A DNA stretch of 64,000 nucleotides from Rhizobiaceae bacterium (GCA_019635775.1 JAHBYU010000007.1:124001-188000), one strand, 5' to 3'; positions 53,305 to 62,800 are shown, counted from the stretch's first letter. Notes: generated by a model from the letters alone, not told the origin. Made by a program: numbers and translations.

Positions 53305-55185
53305 ATGTGGTCGGACAGCGAGACTGATCGCGATTTCCTGAATTTCCGAAGCGTTGCGGACATCGCCGCCGAGATTATTTCCCAGGCCGATGGCCGCGCT
53401 TTGTCCATTGGCGTGTCGGGCAGCTGGGGCGTGGGCAAGTCGTCGATGCTCAAGCTTCTCGGAGGCTCGCTCAAGGAACGCACCGATGAGCGGGTCATCT
53501 TCGTCGAGTTCAACGCGTGGCTCTACCAAGGTTTCGACGACACCCGGGCCGCGCTGATGGAGACAATTGCGGACGCCATTGTCCGGACCGTTGAAGCGGA
53601 CAAGACCATCCCGGGTCACGTGGCCGAAAAGGCCGCCTCGCTAGCCAAACGAGTAAACTGGTTCCGGCTGGCCGCGGTCAGCGCGACCTCGGTTGCTGGA
53701 ATGCTGTTCGGGTTGCCACCCGTCGGGCTGGTCGGCGAGGCGGTCAACGTGGTCAAGGGCCTGACGGACGGCAGTGTCTCGCGCGAGGACCTAGACAGGA
53801 CCGAGGGTGCAGTCAACCTGGCAGTGGCCGGCGCCAAAGGGCTTCTGAAGGACGAGATACCACGGGAGTCGCCGCCTAAGGCCATTCATGCCTTCCGCGA
53901 AGAGCTCAAGGCGACATTGGCAGAAATGGATGCGACGCTTGTCGTTCTTATCGATGATCTCGACCGGTGCCTGCCTGAGACGACCATCGCGACGCTCGAG
54001 GCCATGCGCCTTTTCCTACTCGTCGAACGGACCGCGTTCGTTATCGCGGCTGACGACAAGATGATCCGGGAGGCGGTTAGGCACCATTTCGCTAAGCTGC
54101 CGGATTTCGACCAGGACCTCGTGACCAACTATTTCGACAAGCTGATCCAGGTCCCGATCCGGGTTCCGCCCCTGGGAACGCAGGACGTCCGTGCCTACCT
54201 GATGCTGCTCTACATCGAGAACAGCGAGATCGTCCCAGATCTCAGGGAGAAGGCCAGAGCGGCCGTGTCCAAGCAGCTGGGCGAGACGTGGAAGGGTAAG
54301 CGCGTCGATGCCGACTTCGTTCGCTCGGTGCTAGGCGACATACCGGAGGCGCTCGACAAGCAGCTCGATCTCGCCAACCGGCTGGCGCCAATGATGGTCA
54401 GCGCCAGCAAGATCGCGGGCAATCCCCGGCTGATCAAGCGTTTCCTCAACACCATCGCCATCCGCATGTCGATCGCAGCCAAACAGGGCATCGAAATCGA
54501 CGAGGAAGCGCTGGCCAAGGTTTTGCTGTTCGAGCGAAACGGGGACCAAGGTGCGTATCGGCAGCTGCTAAACGCGGTGAACGACGACGCCGAAGGCAAG
54601 CCGCGGTTTCTTTCCGATTGGGAAGAGAAGACGAAGGCTGCTCAGCCCGACCTCACGCTCGAGGCGCCCTGGGCGGATCCATTCGTCAAGGAGTGGCTGG
54701 CGCTTAATCCGCCGCTCGCGGACATCGACCTACGTGGCATTGCCTATGTAAGCCGGGAACTCCTGCCAATGGTGAATGCTGCGGATCGCCTGTCCTCAGC
54801 CGGCGCCGACATGCTCGAAGGTCTGCTGCAGGTCAAGACCGCTGCTTCCAAGCCGCTGGCGGGCCAACTCGCCGGGCTCTCGACGGGCGACATGGACATC
54901 ATCGGCGACAGGCTGGTTGCCAAGTCCCGGGCGATCAAGGAGTGGGGGACCCCGGACGTGCTGTGGCAGCTTTTGACTTTCGTGCTGGTGCCGGGGCCGC
55001 ATGTCGAGAAGGTCACGCGGTTCTTCAAGAACATCCCTGCGGACCAGATAACCGCCCCTATCGTTCCAGTATTGTCGCCACAGAGTTGGGCATCGGAGGT
55101 ATTCGCTCAATGGGGACGCTCGCCCGATCTCGATCAGACGGTGAAGAGGGCCATCGGCCTTACGGGCAAGAAGGGTGAGCGCTGA
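53305..55185 (+). CDS. qatA: QatA, KAP-family P-loop NTPase of the Qat anti-phage system
   Basis: 626 residues. Walker A GSWGVGKSS (39-47) and Walker B VVLIDDLDRC (213-222) are characteristic of KAP NTPases, with a hydrophobic insertion (about 121-142) between them that is typical of the family and may contact the membrane. It is the ATPase of the four-gene Qat system described in defence-gene surveys. It overlaps qatB by 1 base (TGATG). The order KAP NTPase, QatB, QueC-like, TatD-like is complete, so I assign it with good confidence. Confidence 0.92.
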   Translation: MWSDSETDRDFLNFRSVADIAAEIISQADGRALSIGVSGSWGVGKSSMLKLLGGSLKERTDERVIFVEFNAWLYQGFDDTRAALMETIADAIVRTVEADKTIPGHVAEKAASLAKRVNWFRLAAVSATSVAGMLFGLPPVGLVGEAVNVVKGLTDGSVSREDLDRTEGAVNLAVAGAKGLLKDEIPRESPPKAIHAFREELKATLAEMDATLVVLIDDLDRCLPETTIATLEAMRLFLLVERTAFVIAADDKMIREAVRHHFAKLPDFDQDLVTNYFDKLIQVPIRVPPLGTQDVRAYLMLLYIENSEIVPDLREKARAAVSKQLGETWKGKRVDADFVRSVLGDIPEALDKQLDLANRLAPMMVSASKIAGNPRLIKRFLNTIAIRMSIAAKQGIEIDEEALAKVLLFERNGDQGAYRQLLNAVNDDAEGKPRFLSDWEEKTKAAQPDLTLEAPWADPFVKEWLALNPPLADIDLRGIAYVSRELLPMVNAADRLSSAGADMLEGLLQVKTAASKPLAGQLAGLSTGDMDIIGDRLVAKSRAIKEWGTPDVLWQLLTFVLVPGPHVEKVTRFFKNIPADQITAPIVPVLSPQSWASEVFAQWGRSPDLDQTVKRAIGLTGKKGER

Positions 55186-55943
55186 TGGGCACTTCGGCTT
55201 CGAGCAAGGGACCCGGGTCGGGGGTGCCGCTTGTGCCGTCCTGGGTTGGCAACAACCCCGCTGTCGCTGAGCCGGCGCGGTTCCGGAGCGCCCGAACCAA
55301 CCTGGGCAGCTTCGCCAAGCGCGGTTCCCAGGACAGCCTGAAACGCGGCCTGGGCCACTATTCTCGGTCAGGCATGGGCGGATCGGCGACCGGCACGGCC
55401 CGCATGGGCCGGAGTACCGCCGCCGCTGGTGGGTATGCCGACGTCCTGTCCGCGCTGCGGGACGGATCGCCGATCCCGGGGAGCATTCCACTCGATCCAG
55501 CGACGCTTGCCGGCAAGAGTCAGCAAGAGATCGCCGACGCGATCATTGATGCAGTTACACCGACCGATGGAACGCAGGACGCCGAAAGTTCGCGCGACTC
55601 CGCCGCGCGGGCCTTCGCCGAAGTGATGGAGGTGAACCCGGCGGCCGACCTGACGGCGTTGCCGCAGGAGATGGTGGAGCTGTTCTTCGAGCGGTTCCTT
55701 GGCAACGACCTGGTGGCCCGCATCCAGCTCGATGTCGGCAAGGCCGTGCTCGACCGAGCGCCCGATGCCGCCACCGCTGTCCAGCGGCTCGAGACCATGC
55801 AGTCCTTCGTTAAGCAGGAGTTCAATCGGGCGGTGCAGGCACTCAAGGACGCCGGCCAGCGCCTGCAGCAGGGCAACGGCAAGGCGTTGGGTGATGCTGC
55901 GATCAAGGCGACGCTGGATGTGTTCGAGGGGTGGCTCAAATGA
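55185..55943 (+). CDS. qatB: QatB, Qat anti-phage system protein
   Basis: 252 residues. The N-terminus MGTSASSKGPGSGVPLVPSW is the recognisable start of QatB proteins: a small glycine/serine-rich region followed by LVPxW. The remainder is helical with no known catalytic motif. QatB is needed for Qat defence but its biochemical role is not known to me. It overlaps both qatA and qatC by a few bases. Confidence 0.88.
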   Translation: MGTSASSKGPGSGVPLVPSWVGNNPAVAEPARFRSARTNLGSFAKRGSQDSLKRGLGHYSRSGMGGSATGTARMGRSTAAAGGYADVLSALRDGSPIPGSIPLDPATLAGKSQQEIADAIIDAVTPTDGTQDAESSRDSAARAFAEVMEVNPAADLTALPQEMVELFFERFLGNDLVARIQLDVGKAVLDRAPDAATAVQRLETMQSFVKQEFNRAVQALKDAGQRLQQGNGKALGDAAIKATLDVFEGWLK

Positions 55944-57211
55944 GGGTGGCAGCAATACCTTCTGGCGTCGCGATCCCGGGCGGCCAGGACTTGATCGTGG
56001 ATCTGTTCGGGCAGTTCGACGCCAATGGGCACGCCGCCGTCGGTGCCAAAATTCCGTATATCGTCCGTGGGGAGCGGCTTCGCCCAGCGGCCCGTGCCTG
56101 GGATTTTGCTGCCCTATCGATGGCAGTAGTTGCGGCCGACGAGGGATGCCCCAGAACAGGCAGTGCGGACGGGTGGACGCGGCAGATCGAATTGACCGTA
56201 GCGGTCGCTGACAGCAATTTCTGGGCGGGGCAGGCGGCAGATATGGCGCGAATGTTGGCTTTTCTTACCGGCGACATGTGGACGCTGAGCTTTATCAGCG
56301 GCGGACATCAACCGGCGCCGGACAAGAACGCTGCGTGGCGGCCGGAAGATGTCGTCTGTCTTCTGTCTGGCGGCCTGGACAGCCTCATCGGTGCCCTCGA
56401 CCTGGTGAAAAAGGGGAAAAGGCCGCTGTTCGTTAGCCAGGTGGCCAAAGGCGACAAGCGGCAGCAGCGGGTCTTCGCGCAAACGATTTCGCCCGGCAGC
56501 CTGCATCTGCAGATGAACCACAATGCCCGAATGCCGCATACATCTGAACGGTCGCAACGAGCACGTTCGATGGGGTTCTTCGGCTTTGGGGCGCTCGCCG
56601 CGACCTCGTTGAAAGCTTACGAAGCCGGCGGCCGGGTGCCGCTGGTGATCCCCGAAAATGGCTATATCAGCATTAATGTGCCATTGACGCCCCTGCGTCG
56701 GGGATCACTAAGCACGCGAACGACGCATCCACATTTCCTCGCCATGTTGCAGCAGGTTTTCAACGCCGCAGGGCTCCGGATCGACATTGCCAACCCCTAT
56801 CAGTTGAAGACCAAAGGCGAGATGCTCAAGGGGTGCCTCGACCAGCCCAGGCTTAAGAATCTCGCCAGCTACTCGACGAGTTGCGGTCGCTATGCGCGAT
56901 CCGGTTTCCGGCAATGCGGGCGCTGCGTCCCGTGTCTGGTGCGCCGGGCTGCCTTCGGAGAGTGGGGCGGCGGGGACGCAACACCGTACAGATTCGACGA
57001 CCTGGGCAAAGCAGGACCAAAGTATCGCGACTTTGATGACGTCAGGTCTGCAGCGGTGGCGGTTCGTACGCTCAATTCGAACGGGATCAAGGGTTGGGTG
57101 GGTGGCGCTTTGAACTCTGTTGCCTTAGCAGAGCGGTCTAACCTCGGCGCAGTCGCAGAACGCGGGCTGAGGGAGATCGAACGCTTCCTATCAGCTGAAG
57201 GCGCCCTGTGA
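55940..57211 (+). CDS. qatC: QatC, QueC-like PP-loop protein of the Qat system
   Basis: 423 residues. The PP-loop SGGLDS lies at 143-148 and a zinc-binding cysteine set at C326, C329 and C332 (CGRCVPC), with another cysteine about 11 residues earlier. QueC makes preQ0 from a 7-carboxy precursor; QatC is thought to use related chemistry in defence. The ATG at 55940 overlaps the qatB stop; the nearby GTG at 55931 is less likely. It overlaps qatD by 4 bp. Confidence 0.9.
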   Translation: MRVAAIPSGVAIPGGQDLIVDLFGQFDANGHAAVGAKIPYIVRGERLRPAARAWDFAALSMAVVAADEGCPRTGSADGWTRQIELTVAVADSNFWAGQAADMARMLAFLTGDMWTLSFISGGHQPAPDKNAAWRPEDVVCLLSGGLDSLIGALDLVKKGKRPLFVSQVAKGDKRQQRVFAQTISPGSLHLQMNHNARMPHTSERSQRARSMGFFGFGALAATSLKAYEAGGRVPLVIPENGYISINVPLTPLRRGSLSTRTTHPHFLAMLQQVFNAAGLRIDIANPYQLKTKGEMLKGCLDQPRLKNLASYSTSCGRYARSGFRQCGRCVPCLVRRAAFGEWGGGDATPYRFDDLGKAGPKYRDFDDVRSAAVAVRTLNSNGIKGWVGGALNSVALAERSNLGAVAERGLREIERFLSAEGAL

Positions 57212-57963
57212 TCGACCTGCATTGCCATCTCGATCTCTATCCCGATCCGGCCGAGATGGTGAGGTTGGTGACCGAACGGGGCATCTATGTGCTGTCGGTG
57301 ACGACCACACCTCGCGCATTTCCGGTCATGAAGCGGATGATCAAGGGATCGCCGCGCATCAGGCTCGGCCTGGGGCTGCATCCGGAGCTGGTCGCCCAGC
57401 GTCATTCCGAGGTTGATTTCTTTCCTGCGCTGCTCGGCGAGACAGCCTATGTCGGGGAGGTAGGGATCGATGGCTCGCCTGCCAATCGAGCAAGCGTTCC
57501 GTTGCAAGAGCGGACGTTCCGAAGGATTCTGAAACATTGCTCCGACCGCGGCGGGCGGATCCTAAGTATACATTCGCGAGGTGCGGCGGGCCGCGTTATT
57601 GACTGTTTAGCTGAAACGCCGGGCGCGGGGACACCAGTCCTGCATTGGTTTAGCGGCAGCGCTAAGGAGTTAGAGCGTGCGGTTGCACTTGGCGCCTGGT
57701 TCAGCGTCGGACCTGCCATGACGCGGTCCGAGCGCGGGCGCTTCCTTGTTGCCGGTATGCCGCGGGACCGGGTGCTGACGGAGACCGATGGCCCCTTCGC
57801 TCGAGATGGCAACACCCCCTTCAATCCGTGGGATGTTACGCGTGCGGAAACCGCACTAGCAGAACTCTGGGGTATCGCGCCTGACAGGGTTAGACATGTC
57901 CTTTCGGCAAACCTAAGACAGCTTTCGGAAACCAGTGACGGAGCGCTCCGAAAGCCTGCCTAG
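57208..57963 (+). CDS. qatD: QatD, TatD-like metal-dependent hydrolase of the Qat system
   Basis: 251 residues from a GTG. TatD metal ligands are visible: H5 and H7 in HCHLD, E84 in GEVGID, H in LSIHSRGA and in LHWFSGS, and D in TETDGPF. TatD enzymes are 3'-5' DNases; in Qat it is predicted to be the nuclease. It is the last gene of the operon and is followed by repeat copy 5. Confidence 0.92.
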   Translation: MIDLHCHLDLYPDPAEMVRLVTERGIYVLSVTTTPRAFPVMKRMIKGSPRIRLGLGLHPELVAQRHSEVDFFPALLGETAYVGEVGIDGSPANRASVPLQERTFRRILKHCSDRGGRILSIHSRGAAGRVIDCLAETPGAGTPVLHWFSGSAKELERAVALGAWFSVGPAMTRSERGRFLVAGMPRDRVLTETDGPFARDGNTPFNPWDVTRAETALAELWGIAPDRVRHVLSANLRQLSETSDGALRKPA

Positions 57964-58073
57964 TTCGCGGCACGCCAATGTAGATCTCTGTGAGGCTCGT
58001 TTTGATGCCCTTTTGCGGGAATCAACGAAAGCTTGCCGAGTGACCGGAATGGGGCGCCAAGCCGCTATACCTC

Positions 58074-58124
58074 CGCCGACGGCAGCCGCGCGCCGGTGCG
58101 AAGACAAGGCAACCAGATCGTGGG
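58074..58124 (+). repeat. Dispersed intergenic repeat, copy 5
   Basis: CCGCCGACGGCAGCCGCGCG, then CCGGTGCGAAGACAAGGCAACCAGATCG. About 110 bp after qatD; no gene is seen between 57964 and 58315. Confidence 0.8.
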
Positions 58125-58315
58125 GCATCCTGTGCAGTCTACCAGCACCGGCCGTGAATGATCGTCACCATACGGTCTGCCAGTCTCGGACTTGCAGCTG
58201 TATCGGCACATTGGTGCCGACACAGCCGATCGCCGCAAATCTCACGAACGTTCCGCGACGGCCCTGGTTGCCAGAACGCTGCTTCACGGGCATCATCCCG
58301 AGGGAGGGGGATCCG

Positions 58316-58414
58316 ATGCCACTGGCTGACGGATTGAATGCCGCCTACATCGATGCTCGGTTCACCAAAACTTGGCCGATCGCCGACGGACGCGACCGCG
58401 GAACGGCAGAATAG
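58316..58414 (+). CDS. Small leader ORF directly before the HNH nuclease gene
   Basis: 32 codons, starting MPLADGLNAAYIDARFTKTW, preceded by a very strong GAGGGAGGGGG. Its TAG (58412-58414) directly abuts the ATG of the nuclease at 58415, which itself has no good ribosome-binding site, so translation is probably coupled. Function unknown; it may be a leader peptide or a small partner. Confidence 0.5.
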   Translation: MPLADGLNAAYIDARFTKTWPIADGRDRGTAE

Positions 58415-59335
58415 ATGGGGATCAATCTCGTCATCGCCGTCACCGATGGCGACTGGTTCGACACGCTCCGGCAGCAGCCGAGCCTTGCCGAGGTCAATTT
58501 CTGGGCGCCGTCCGCTGCCAACTTTCGCGCCCTGCAGCCGGGCGAGCTATTCCTGTTCAAGCTCCACGCGCCTCGCAACGTCATCGTCGGGGGAGGCATC
58601 TTCGCCTATGCCAACGCGCTGCCGTGCTCGCTGGCCTGGGAGGCATTTCGCGAGGCTAATGGCGCGCGTTCCTTTCAAGAGATGCGTGCCCGAATTTCTC
58701 GATATCGGCGGGCCGAGCCTGGCGATCGGAGCGATTTCGAGATCGGCTGCCGCATCCTCACTCAACCATTCTTCTTCGGCGAGGCAGATTGGATTCCCGT
58801 TCCGGTGAGCTGGGCTCCGAACATCGTGTCTTTCAAGACCTACAACACCGTCGACGCAGATGGACTTGCGCTTTGGGATGCGGTGAACGACCGGCTGCAC
58901 CGGAGCAACTTCGCCGGTATGGCAGAAGCACAGGCGCGGTTCGGCCAACCGCATCTCATCCGGCCGCGCCTTGGGCAGGGCGCATTCCGAGTGCTGGTGA
59001 CGGACACCTACAATAGGCGCTGCGCGATCACACATGAGCGGACCCTGCCGGCGCTCGAAGCGGCCCACATACGGCCCTATGGGGACGGCGGCGAACACGA
59101 CGCACGAAACGGGATGTTGTTTCGTCGCGACATCCATAGCCTGTTCGATGCGGGCTATGTGACCGTCACCCCCGATCTGCGGTTCGAAGTAAGCCGTCGC
59201 ATCAAGGAGGAGTTCGAGAACGGGCGCCATTACTACGAACTGCACGGGCAGCCGATCTCCGCGCCTGTTGACAGATTGCGACACCCTGATCCTGAGGCGC
59301 TGCGGTGGCACAACGAACATGCCTATCGGGGATGA
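58415..59335 (+). CDS. HNH endonuclease 1 (ScoMcrA-like)
   Basis: 306 residues. The C-terminal HNH domain (about 185-275) has CAITHERTLPALEAAHIRPYGDGG and then NGMLFRRDIHSLFD, giving the H, N, H residues and a zinc-type cysteine position. The N-terminal half (FWAPSAANFRALQPGELFLFKL) is an EVE/SRA-like reader-type region. Relatives restrict modified or foreign DNA. It overlaps the second HNH gene or abuts it, depending on the start. Confidence 0.85.
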   Translation: MGINLVIAVTDGDWFDTLRQQPSLAEVNFWAPSAANFRALQPGELFLFKLHAPRNVIVGGGIFAYANALPCSLAWEAFREANGARSFQEMRARISRYRRAEPGDRSDFEIGCRILTQPFFFGEADWIPVPVSWAPNIVSFKTYNTVDADGLALWDAVNDRLHRSNFAGMAEAQARFGQPHLIRPRLGQGAFRVLVTDTYNRRCAITHERTLPALEAAHIRPYGDGGEHDARNGMLFRRDIHSLFDAGYVTVTPDLRFEVSRRIKEEFENGRHYYELHGQPISAPVDRLRHPDPEALRWHNEHAYRG

Positions 59336-59342
59336 TGGGGCG

Positions 59343-60266
59343 ATGTTCGCAGACGCTCATGACACTTCGATGCGGCTGGCGGCCTTCGAGCACGTGCGAA
59401 GGCTCAGTGAAGTCCACGATCACCTGACCGCGAACGAGTTGAAGCCAGGTTTTGAGTTCAACGGCGAGCGCATTCCCCTCGTCAATCCGCAGCGCGGCAT
59501 CTTCAAGCCGCAACAGATGCGTTTCCTGCTTTCGATCAAGACCGTTTTCCCGAAGCCGGGCGGCAAGGTCTGGTACGACGACCAGCGCGAGGTGCATCGG
59601 CAGATTTTCGAGGGCGATGAAGCGATCGACTATGCCTTTATGGGTCAGAACCCGGATGCAGCCGACAATCGATGGCTTCGTGAGGCTTTCGAGAACGGCG
59701 TTCCGATAATCTACTTCCTCGGGATTGCGCCCGGTCGCTACCAGGCGATTGTTCCGGCCTTCGTATCGGGCTGGGACGCCACCGCGCTAAAAGCGCGTGT
59801 TGCTTTCGGGGTTGACCAACAGTCGAACTCGCCACCGGAGAACGTACTGGAACGGCGCTACGCGCTGCGAGCGGTCAAGCAACGACTGCATCAGGCGTCG
59901 TTTCGCGCGGCCGTTATCACGGCCTACAACGGTCGCTGCGCTTTGTCCGGTTTGCCCGAGCCACTCTTGCTGGATGCCGCTCATATCGTGGCCGACAAGG
60001 ACGAGCGGTTTGGCCAGCCGATGGTGCCCAACGGCATCCCACTCTCGAAGATTCATCATGCCGCATTCGACGCGCATCTCATCGGCATTGACCCGGACTA
60101 TAGGCTGCATGTGTCCGAACGGCTGCTCAGCCAGAACGACGGCCCGATGCTCGAGGCGCTGAAGCGACTGAACGGCGGCACGATCCACCTGCCAATCCGT
60201 GACAGGGACCGGCCCGATCGTGATCGGCTTGCGCTCCGATTCGAACGCTTCAGGGCAGCGGCCTGA
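59343..60266 (+). CDS. HNH endonuclease 2
   Basis: 307 residues if started at ATG 59343; ATG 59319 and TTG 59268 would extend it into the previous gene. The HNH domain lies near the C-terminus: GRCALSGLPEPLLLDAAHIV, then NGIPLSKIHHAAFDAHLIGI. The N-terminal half (NPQRGIFKPQQMRFLLSIKT, VWYDDQREVHRQIFEGDEAI) is conserved in bacterial HNH nucleases of defence islands. It is co-transcribed with HNH 1. Confidence 0.85.
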   Translation: MFADAHDTSMRLAAFEHVRRLSEVHDHLTANELKPGFEFNGERIPLVNPQRGIFKPQQMRFLLSIKTVFPKPGGKVWYDDQREVHRQIFEGDEAIDYAFMGQNPDAADNRWLREAFENGVPIIYFLGIAPGRYQAIVPAFVSGWDATALKARVAFGVDQQSNSPPENVLERRYALRAVKQRLHQASFRAAVITAYNGRCALSGLPEPLLLDAAHIVADKDERFGQPMVPNGIPLSKIHHAAFDAHLIGIDPDYRLHVSERLLSQNDGPMLEALKRLNGGTIHLPIRDRDRPDRDRLALRFERFRAAA

Positions 60267-60318
60267 ATGCCCGCCTTCGCCCGCACCATGGGCATGTGGC
60301 CCCCCCCGACGGAATTCC

Positions 60319-60381
60319 GCCGACGGCAGCCGCGCGCCGGTGCGGCGACAAGGGGCGACCAGAACACCAAGATCGCATCGC
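60319..60381 (+). repeat. Dispersed intergenic repeat, copy 6
   Basis: CCGACGGCAGCCGCGCGCCG, GTGCGGCGACAAGGGGCGACC, AGAACACCAAGATCGCATCG. About 50 bp after HNH 2. One of the best-preserved copies. Confidence 0.85.
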
Positions 60382-60443
60382 GTCTTTGGTTGAGCACAGC
60401 CGGCCGACGACGACTAGTGCGGGACGCGGAACCCCGTTGGACG

Positions 60444-61067
60444 TTACCGCAACAACCCCTCGCTCTCGAACTCATCCCAACCTGCGGGTGTTTCACCTGA
60501 CGCCTCGACGGTAGTGCCACCAGCTGCGGCTTTTCTAGCGCGAGACAGAGCTGCCTTTCCGGCAGCACGACGCCTGTTCTCCGCCGCGGTCATCGCATCC
60601 ACCTCTCGCCACACTGTCACCAAGTCGCGATCGAGCACGTCTTCGATATGACGGGGATCGTAGACGTGAAACGTAATCTTCTTGGCCCGACCCCGCAGTT
60701 TTACTGTTCGCGTGCCGGCGCTCTTTAGGCGGCCGTCCTTGAGCCAGCGATGACGCTCGGTAGCAGATATCGTGAGGACATCTTCGATCTCGCGCGGGAT
60801 GACCGGCAGGTCTTCGATGCGAGCCAACGTTTTCGACACGGTCGCTTCAATAGAGCCGAGGCCCGCATCGCCGAAATCGTCGGCCACACGCAAGGTGAGC
60901 ATGTTGTGTTCGAGGTTCACCAGCTTCTTTACCGCTGAAGGCAGTTGCGCACGAACCTCCAGCAGGATGCCTTTGGCGCGGACAGTCGAACCGAGCGTCG
61001 CGGCAGGCGGCAGCCACCACTCTTTGACGAGTCTGGTGGGTACTTCGGTCTTTTGGCGTCCGGGCAT
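60444..61067 (-). CDS. Hypothetical protein with helix-turn-helix-like C-terminal part
   Basis: 207 residues from an ATG at 61067. The middle VIPREIEDVLTISATERHRWLKDGRL followed by KKITFHVYDPRHIEDVLDRD resembles an excisionase/MerR-like DNA-binding fold, and the C-terminal tail is basic and alanine-rich. I do not recognise the family. It is convergent with the HNH pair across repeat copy 6, so it belongs to a different transcript. Confidence 0.6.
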   Translation of the reverse strand: MPGRQKTEVPTRLVKEWWLPPAATLGSTVRAKGILLEVRAQLPSAVKKLVNLEHNMLTLRVADDFGDAGLGSIEATVSKTLARIEDLPVIPREIEDVLTISATERHRWLKDGRLKSAGTRTVKLRGRAKKITFHVYDPRHIEDVLDRDLVTVWREVDAMTAAENRRRAAGKAALSRARKAAAGGTTVEASGETPAGWDEFESEGLLR

Positions 61068-61142
61068 GGATGGAATATGTGGCCGAATGCTACGCGAGAC
61101 CAGCAGGGCCGCTCAAAGAATACAACTAGTGCAGCCACCGCA

Positions 61143-61200
61143 GTCGGCAGCCGCGCGCCGGTGCAATCACAAGAGCGACCCGGACCAGTAGGTTGCATCG
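61143..61200 (+). repeat. Dispersed intergenic repeat, copy 7
   Basis: GTCGGCAGCCGCGCGCCGGT, GCAATCACAAGAGCGACC, then GGTTGCATCG. Confidence 0.85.
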
Positions 61201-61271
61201 ATCGCCGCCGACTGGGCCGCCGTTCGGCACGGTTAGAGCGTCGAAGGCACCCGCACGATCCCTCGCCGGGA

Positions 61272-61334
61272 GGCAACGGCTGCCGCGCGTGTCGGTGCGG
61301 TCACAAGGGTGACCAGAGCACGGAGATTGCATCG
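61272..61334 (+). repeat. Dispersed intergenic repeat, copy 8
   Basis: GGCAACGGCTGCCGCGCGTG, TCGGTGCGGTCACAAGGGTG, ACCAGAGCACGGAGATTGC, ATCG. Preceded by ACGATCCCTCGCC. The rest of 61068-61586 contains no gene. Confidence 0.85.
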
Positions 61335-61586
61335 GGTTCGAGTGACATCAGTCAAAGCGGCTCCGAATTCCACAGTGGACGCACCCTCGCGCAGCAGCAA
61401 GCGCCTAAACGCTTCAGCGGGTCCGATTAGACCGCTGCTGGTCGGACAGCGCAAAGTGTATCGCAAACGGCACGCAACGAGAAAAAGGCCATTTGGCCGT
61501 AAGGTCTTGTGCAAGATATCGATGCTGGGTGTTGCTCTCACTTTCCAACCCTGCATAGTAGATACTGGTAGTCCACGAGCGAGGGC

Positions 61587-62462
61587 ATGATGTATCGTTA
61601 TGTAAGATCGACGGCGACGTCAGTGTTCGCCCTGTTGGTTGTCACCACAGCACATGCCGCTGACCCTGCCGGCCCACCCATCCAGATTGATGGCGGATTC
61701 TTCGGCTCGGTTATGGGCTCGTACCTCCTTGAAAATCCATCCGAAGACTGGACGTTCATTGGCTTTGAACCGCAGGATTATAGTGCCCAAGGGTTGGGGG
61801 ACGGCTTCCTGGGCGCGGTGGATTTGGGGTATCGCTGGGGCGTATGGGACGCAGCCGTTGCGTTTCAGTACGCCAATCTTGGGACGGGCGACGCGTCCGC
61901 AACCCAGAACTGGCCCACTCCGCTGAACGAAGGCAGGCTAAAGGCAAATCATTTCGCTGTCGACGCGGAGATCGGCTACAATACAGTGGTGGGTTCGCAC
62001 AGCATGCGTGCTGCAGCCGGCCTGCGCTACGCTGAATGGAACAACACCGTCGAAACCTTCTGGTCCGGCAATGTCCCTTCGGTAAACGGCCCTATCTATC
62101 ACGAGTTTCATGGTCTGGGTCCTGTCGCAAAACTGGATGGCAGCGTTCCAGTAGCCGACGGTGGCCTGTCTCTTGAATATGGTCTGGCCGCGTCCGTCCT
62201 ATTTGGCGATATCGACACCACCAGCAACAATCCTGCCTACAACTGTTCAGGGTGCACCAAGACCGACACGACCGCTTACAGCCTGGAAGGCGAAATCGGC
62301 GTGGGATGGAACTTTGCAGATTCGGCGCGTGCCGTTGTAGGCTGGCAAGCCCAATATTGGGGCGACGTGAATGTGGAAGTCACAGACACAGACTTTGGCG
62401 GGACGAATGCCGGCAAGAGCGGTCACTGGCTTACCGGTCCTTTCCTACGGGTCAATTTCTGA
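61587..62462 (+). CDS. Outer-membrane beta-barrel protein (Lpg1974/OmpA-like)
   Basis: About 291 residues with a signal peptide (about 1-25, ending AHAA). Alternating strands with GFFGSVMGSYLLE, LDLGYRWGVWDAAVAFQYA and the end FLRVNF mark a small barrel; the layout is that of Lpg1974-type pore-forming outer-membrane proteins. ATG 61590 is an alternative start with better spacing from GAGGG. A hairpin terminator lies 118 bp downstream. Confidence 0.8.
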   Translation: MMYRYVRSTATSVFALLVVTTAHAADPAGPPIQIDGGFFGSVMGSYLLENPSEDWTFIGFEPQDYSAQGLGDGFLGAVDLGYRWGVWDAAVAFQYANLGTGDASATQNWPTPLNEGRLKANHFAVDAEIGYNTVVGSHSMRAAAGLRYAEWNNTVETFWSGNVPSVNGPIYHEFHGLGPVAKLDGSVPVADGGLSLEYGLAASVLFGDIDTTSNNPAYNCSGCTKTDTTAYSLEGEIGVGWNFADSARAVVGWQAQYWGDVNVEVTDTDFGGTNAGKSGHWLTGPFLRVNF

Positions 62463-62541
62463 ACGGCAGAAGCCTGGGTTCACCCGCTCAATGCGTGGAT
62501 GCGGATTACATTGAAACGACGTTACCATCTCAGGCATTGTG

Positions 62542-62565
62542 CCGCCGATACCGCTCGGTAGGCGG
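62542..62565. other. Strong imperfect hairpin after the barrel gene
   Basis: CCGCC-ga-TACC-gctc-GGTA-GGCGG forms a two-part stem. It lies just before the terminator and may be part of the 3' UTR structure. Confidence 0.4.
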
Positions 62566-62579
62566 TAGTCTCACCAAGT

Positions 62580-62608
62580 CCCGCCTTGGTTCGTCTTGGC
62601 GGGCTTTT
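62580..62608 (+). terminator. Rho-independent terminator of the barrel gene
   Basis: CCCGCC and GGCGGG form a stem with a 12-base loop, followed by C and TTTT. Confidence 0.7.
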
Positions 62609-62689
62609 CGTATCCGCACTGCGCCAGCGGCAATCGGCAGCGAGCGATTCGAGCGTACGGCCACACGTCGCTTGGCAGACGACCGCCGC

Positions 62690-62728
62690 TCGCAGTGGGT
62701 CGACCAGAACATTGAGATTGCATCGCGC
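62690..62728 (+). repeat. Dispersed intergenic repeat, copy 9 (3' half only)
   Basis: CGCAGTGGGTCGACCAGAAC followed by ATTGAGATTGCATCGCG. The GC-rich 5' half is replaced. Confidence 0.6.
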
Positions 62729-62800
62729 CTAATTCTTGCGCCGTCGGGGGCGGGAAAGGCAACTTTTGGTGGAGAATGGCCGCTACCTGCGCGATCCTGC

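Noticed and set aside
62541-62608. Hairpin-rich region considered as a tRNA
   Set aside because: It has no cloverleaf: the stems are adjacent hairpins and the second is a terminator with a T-run.
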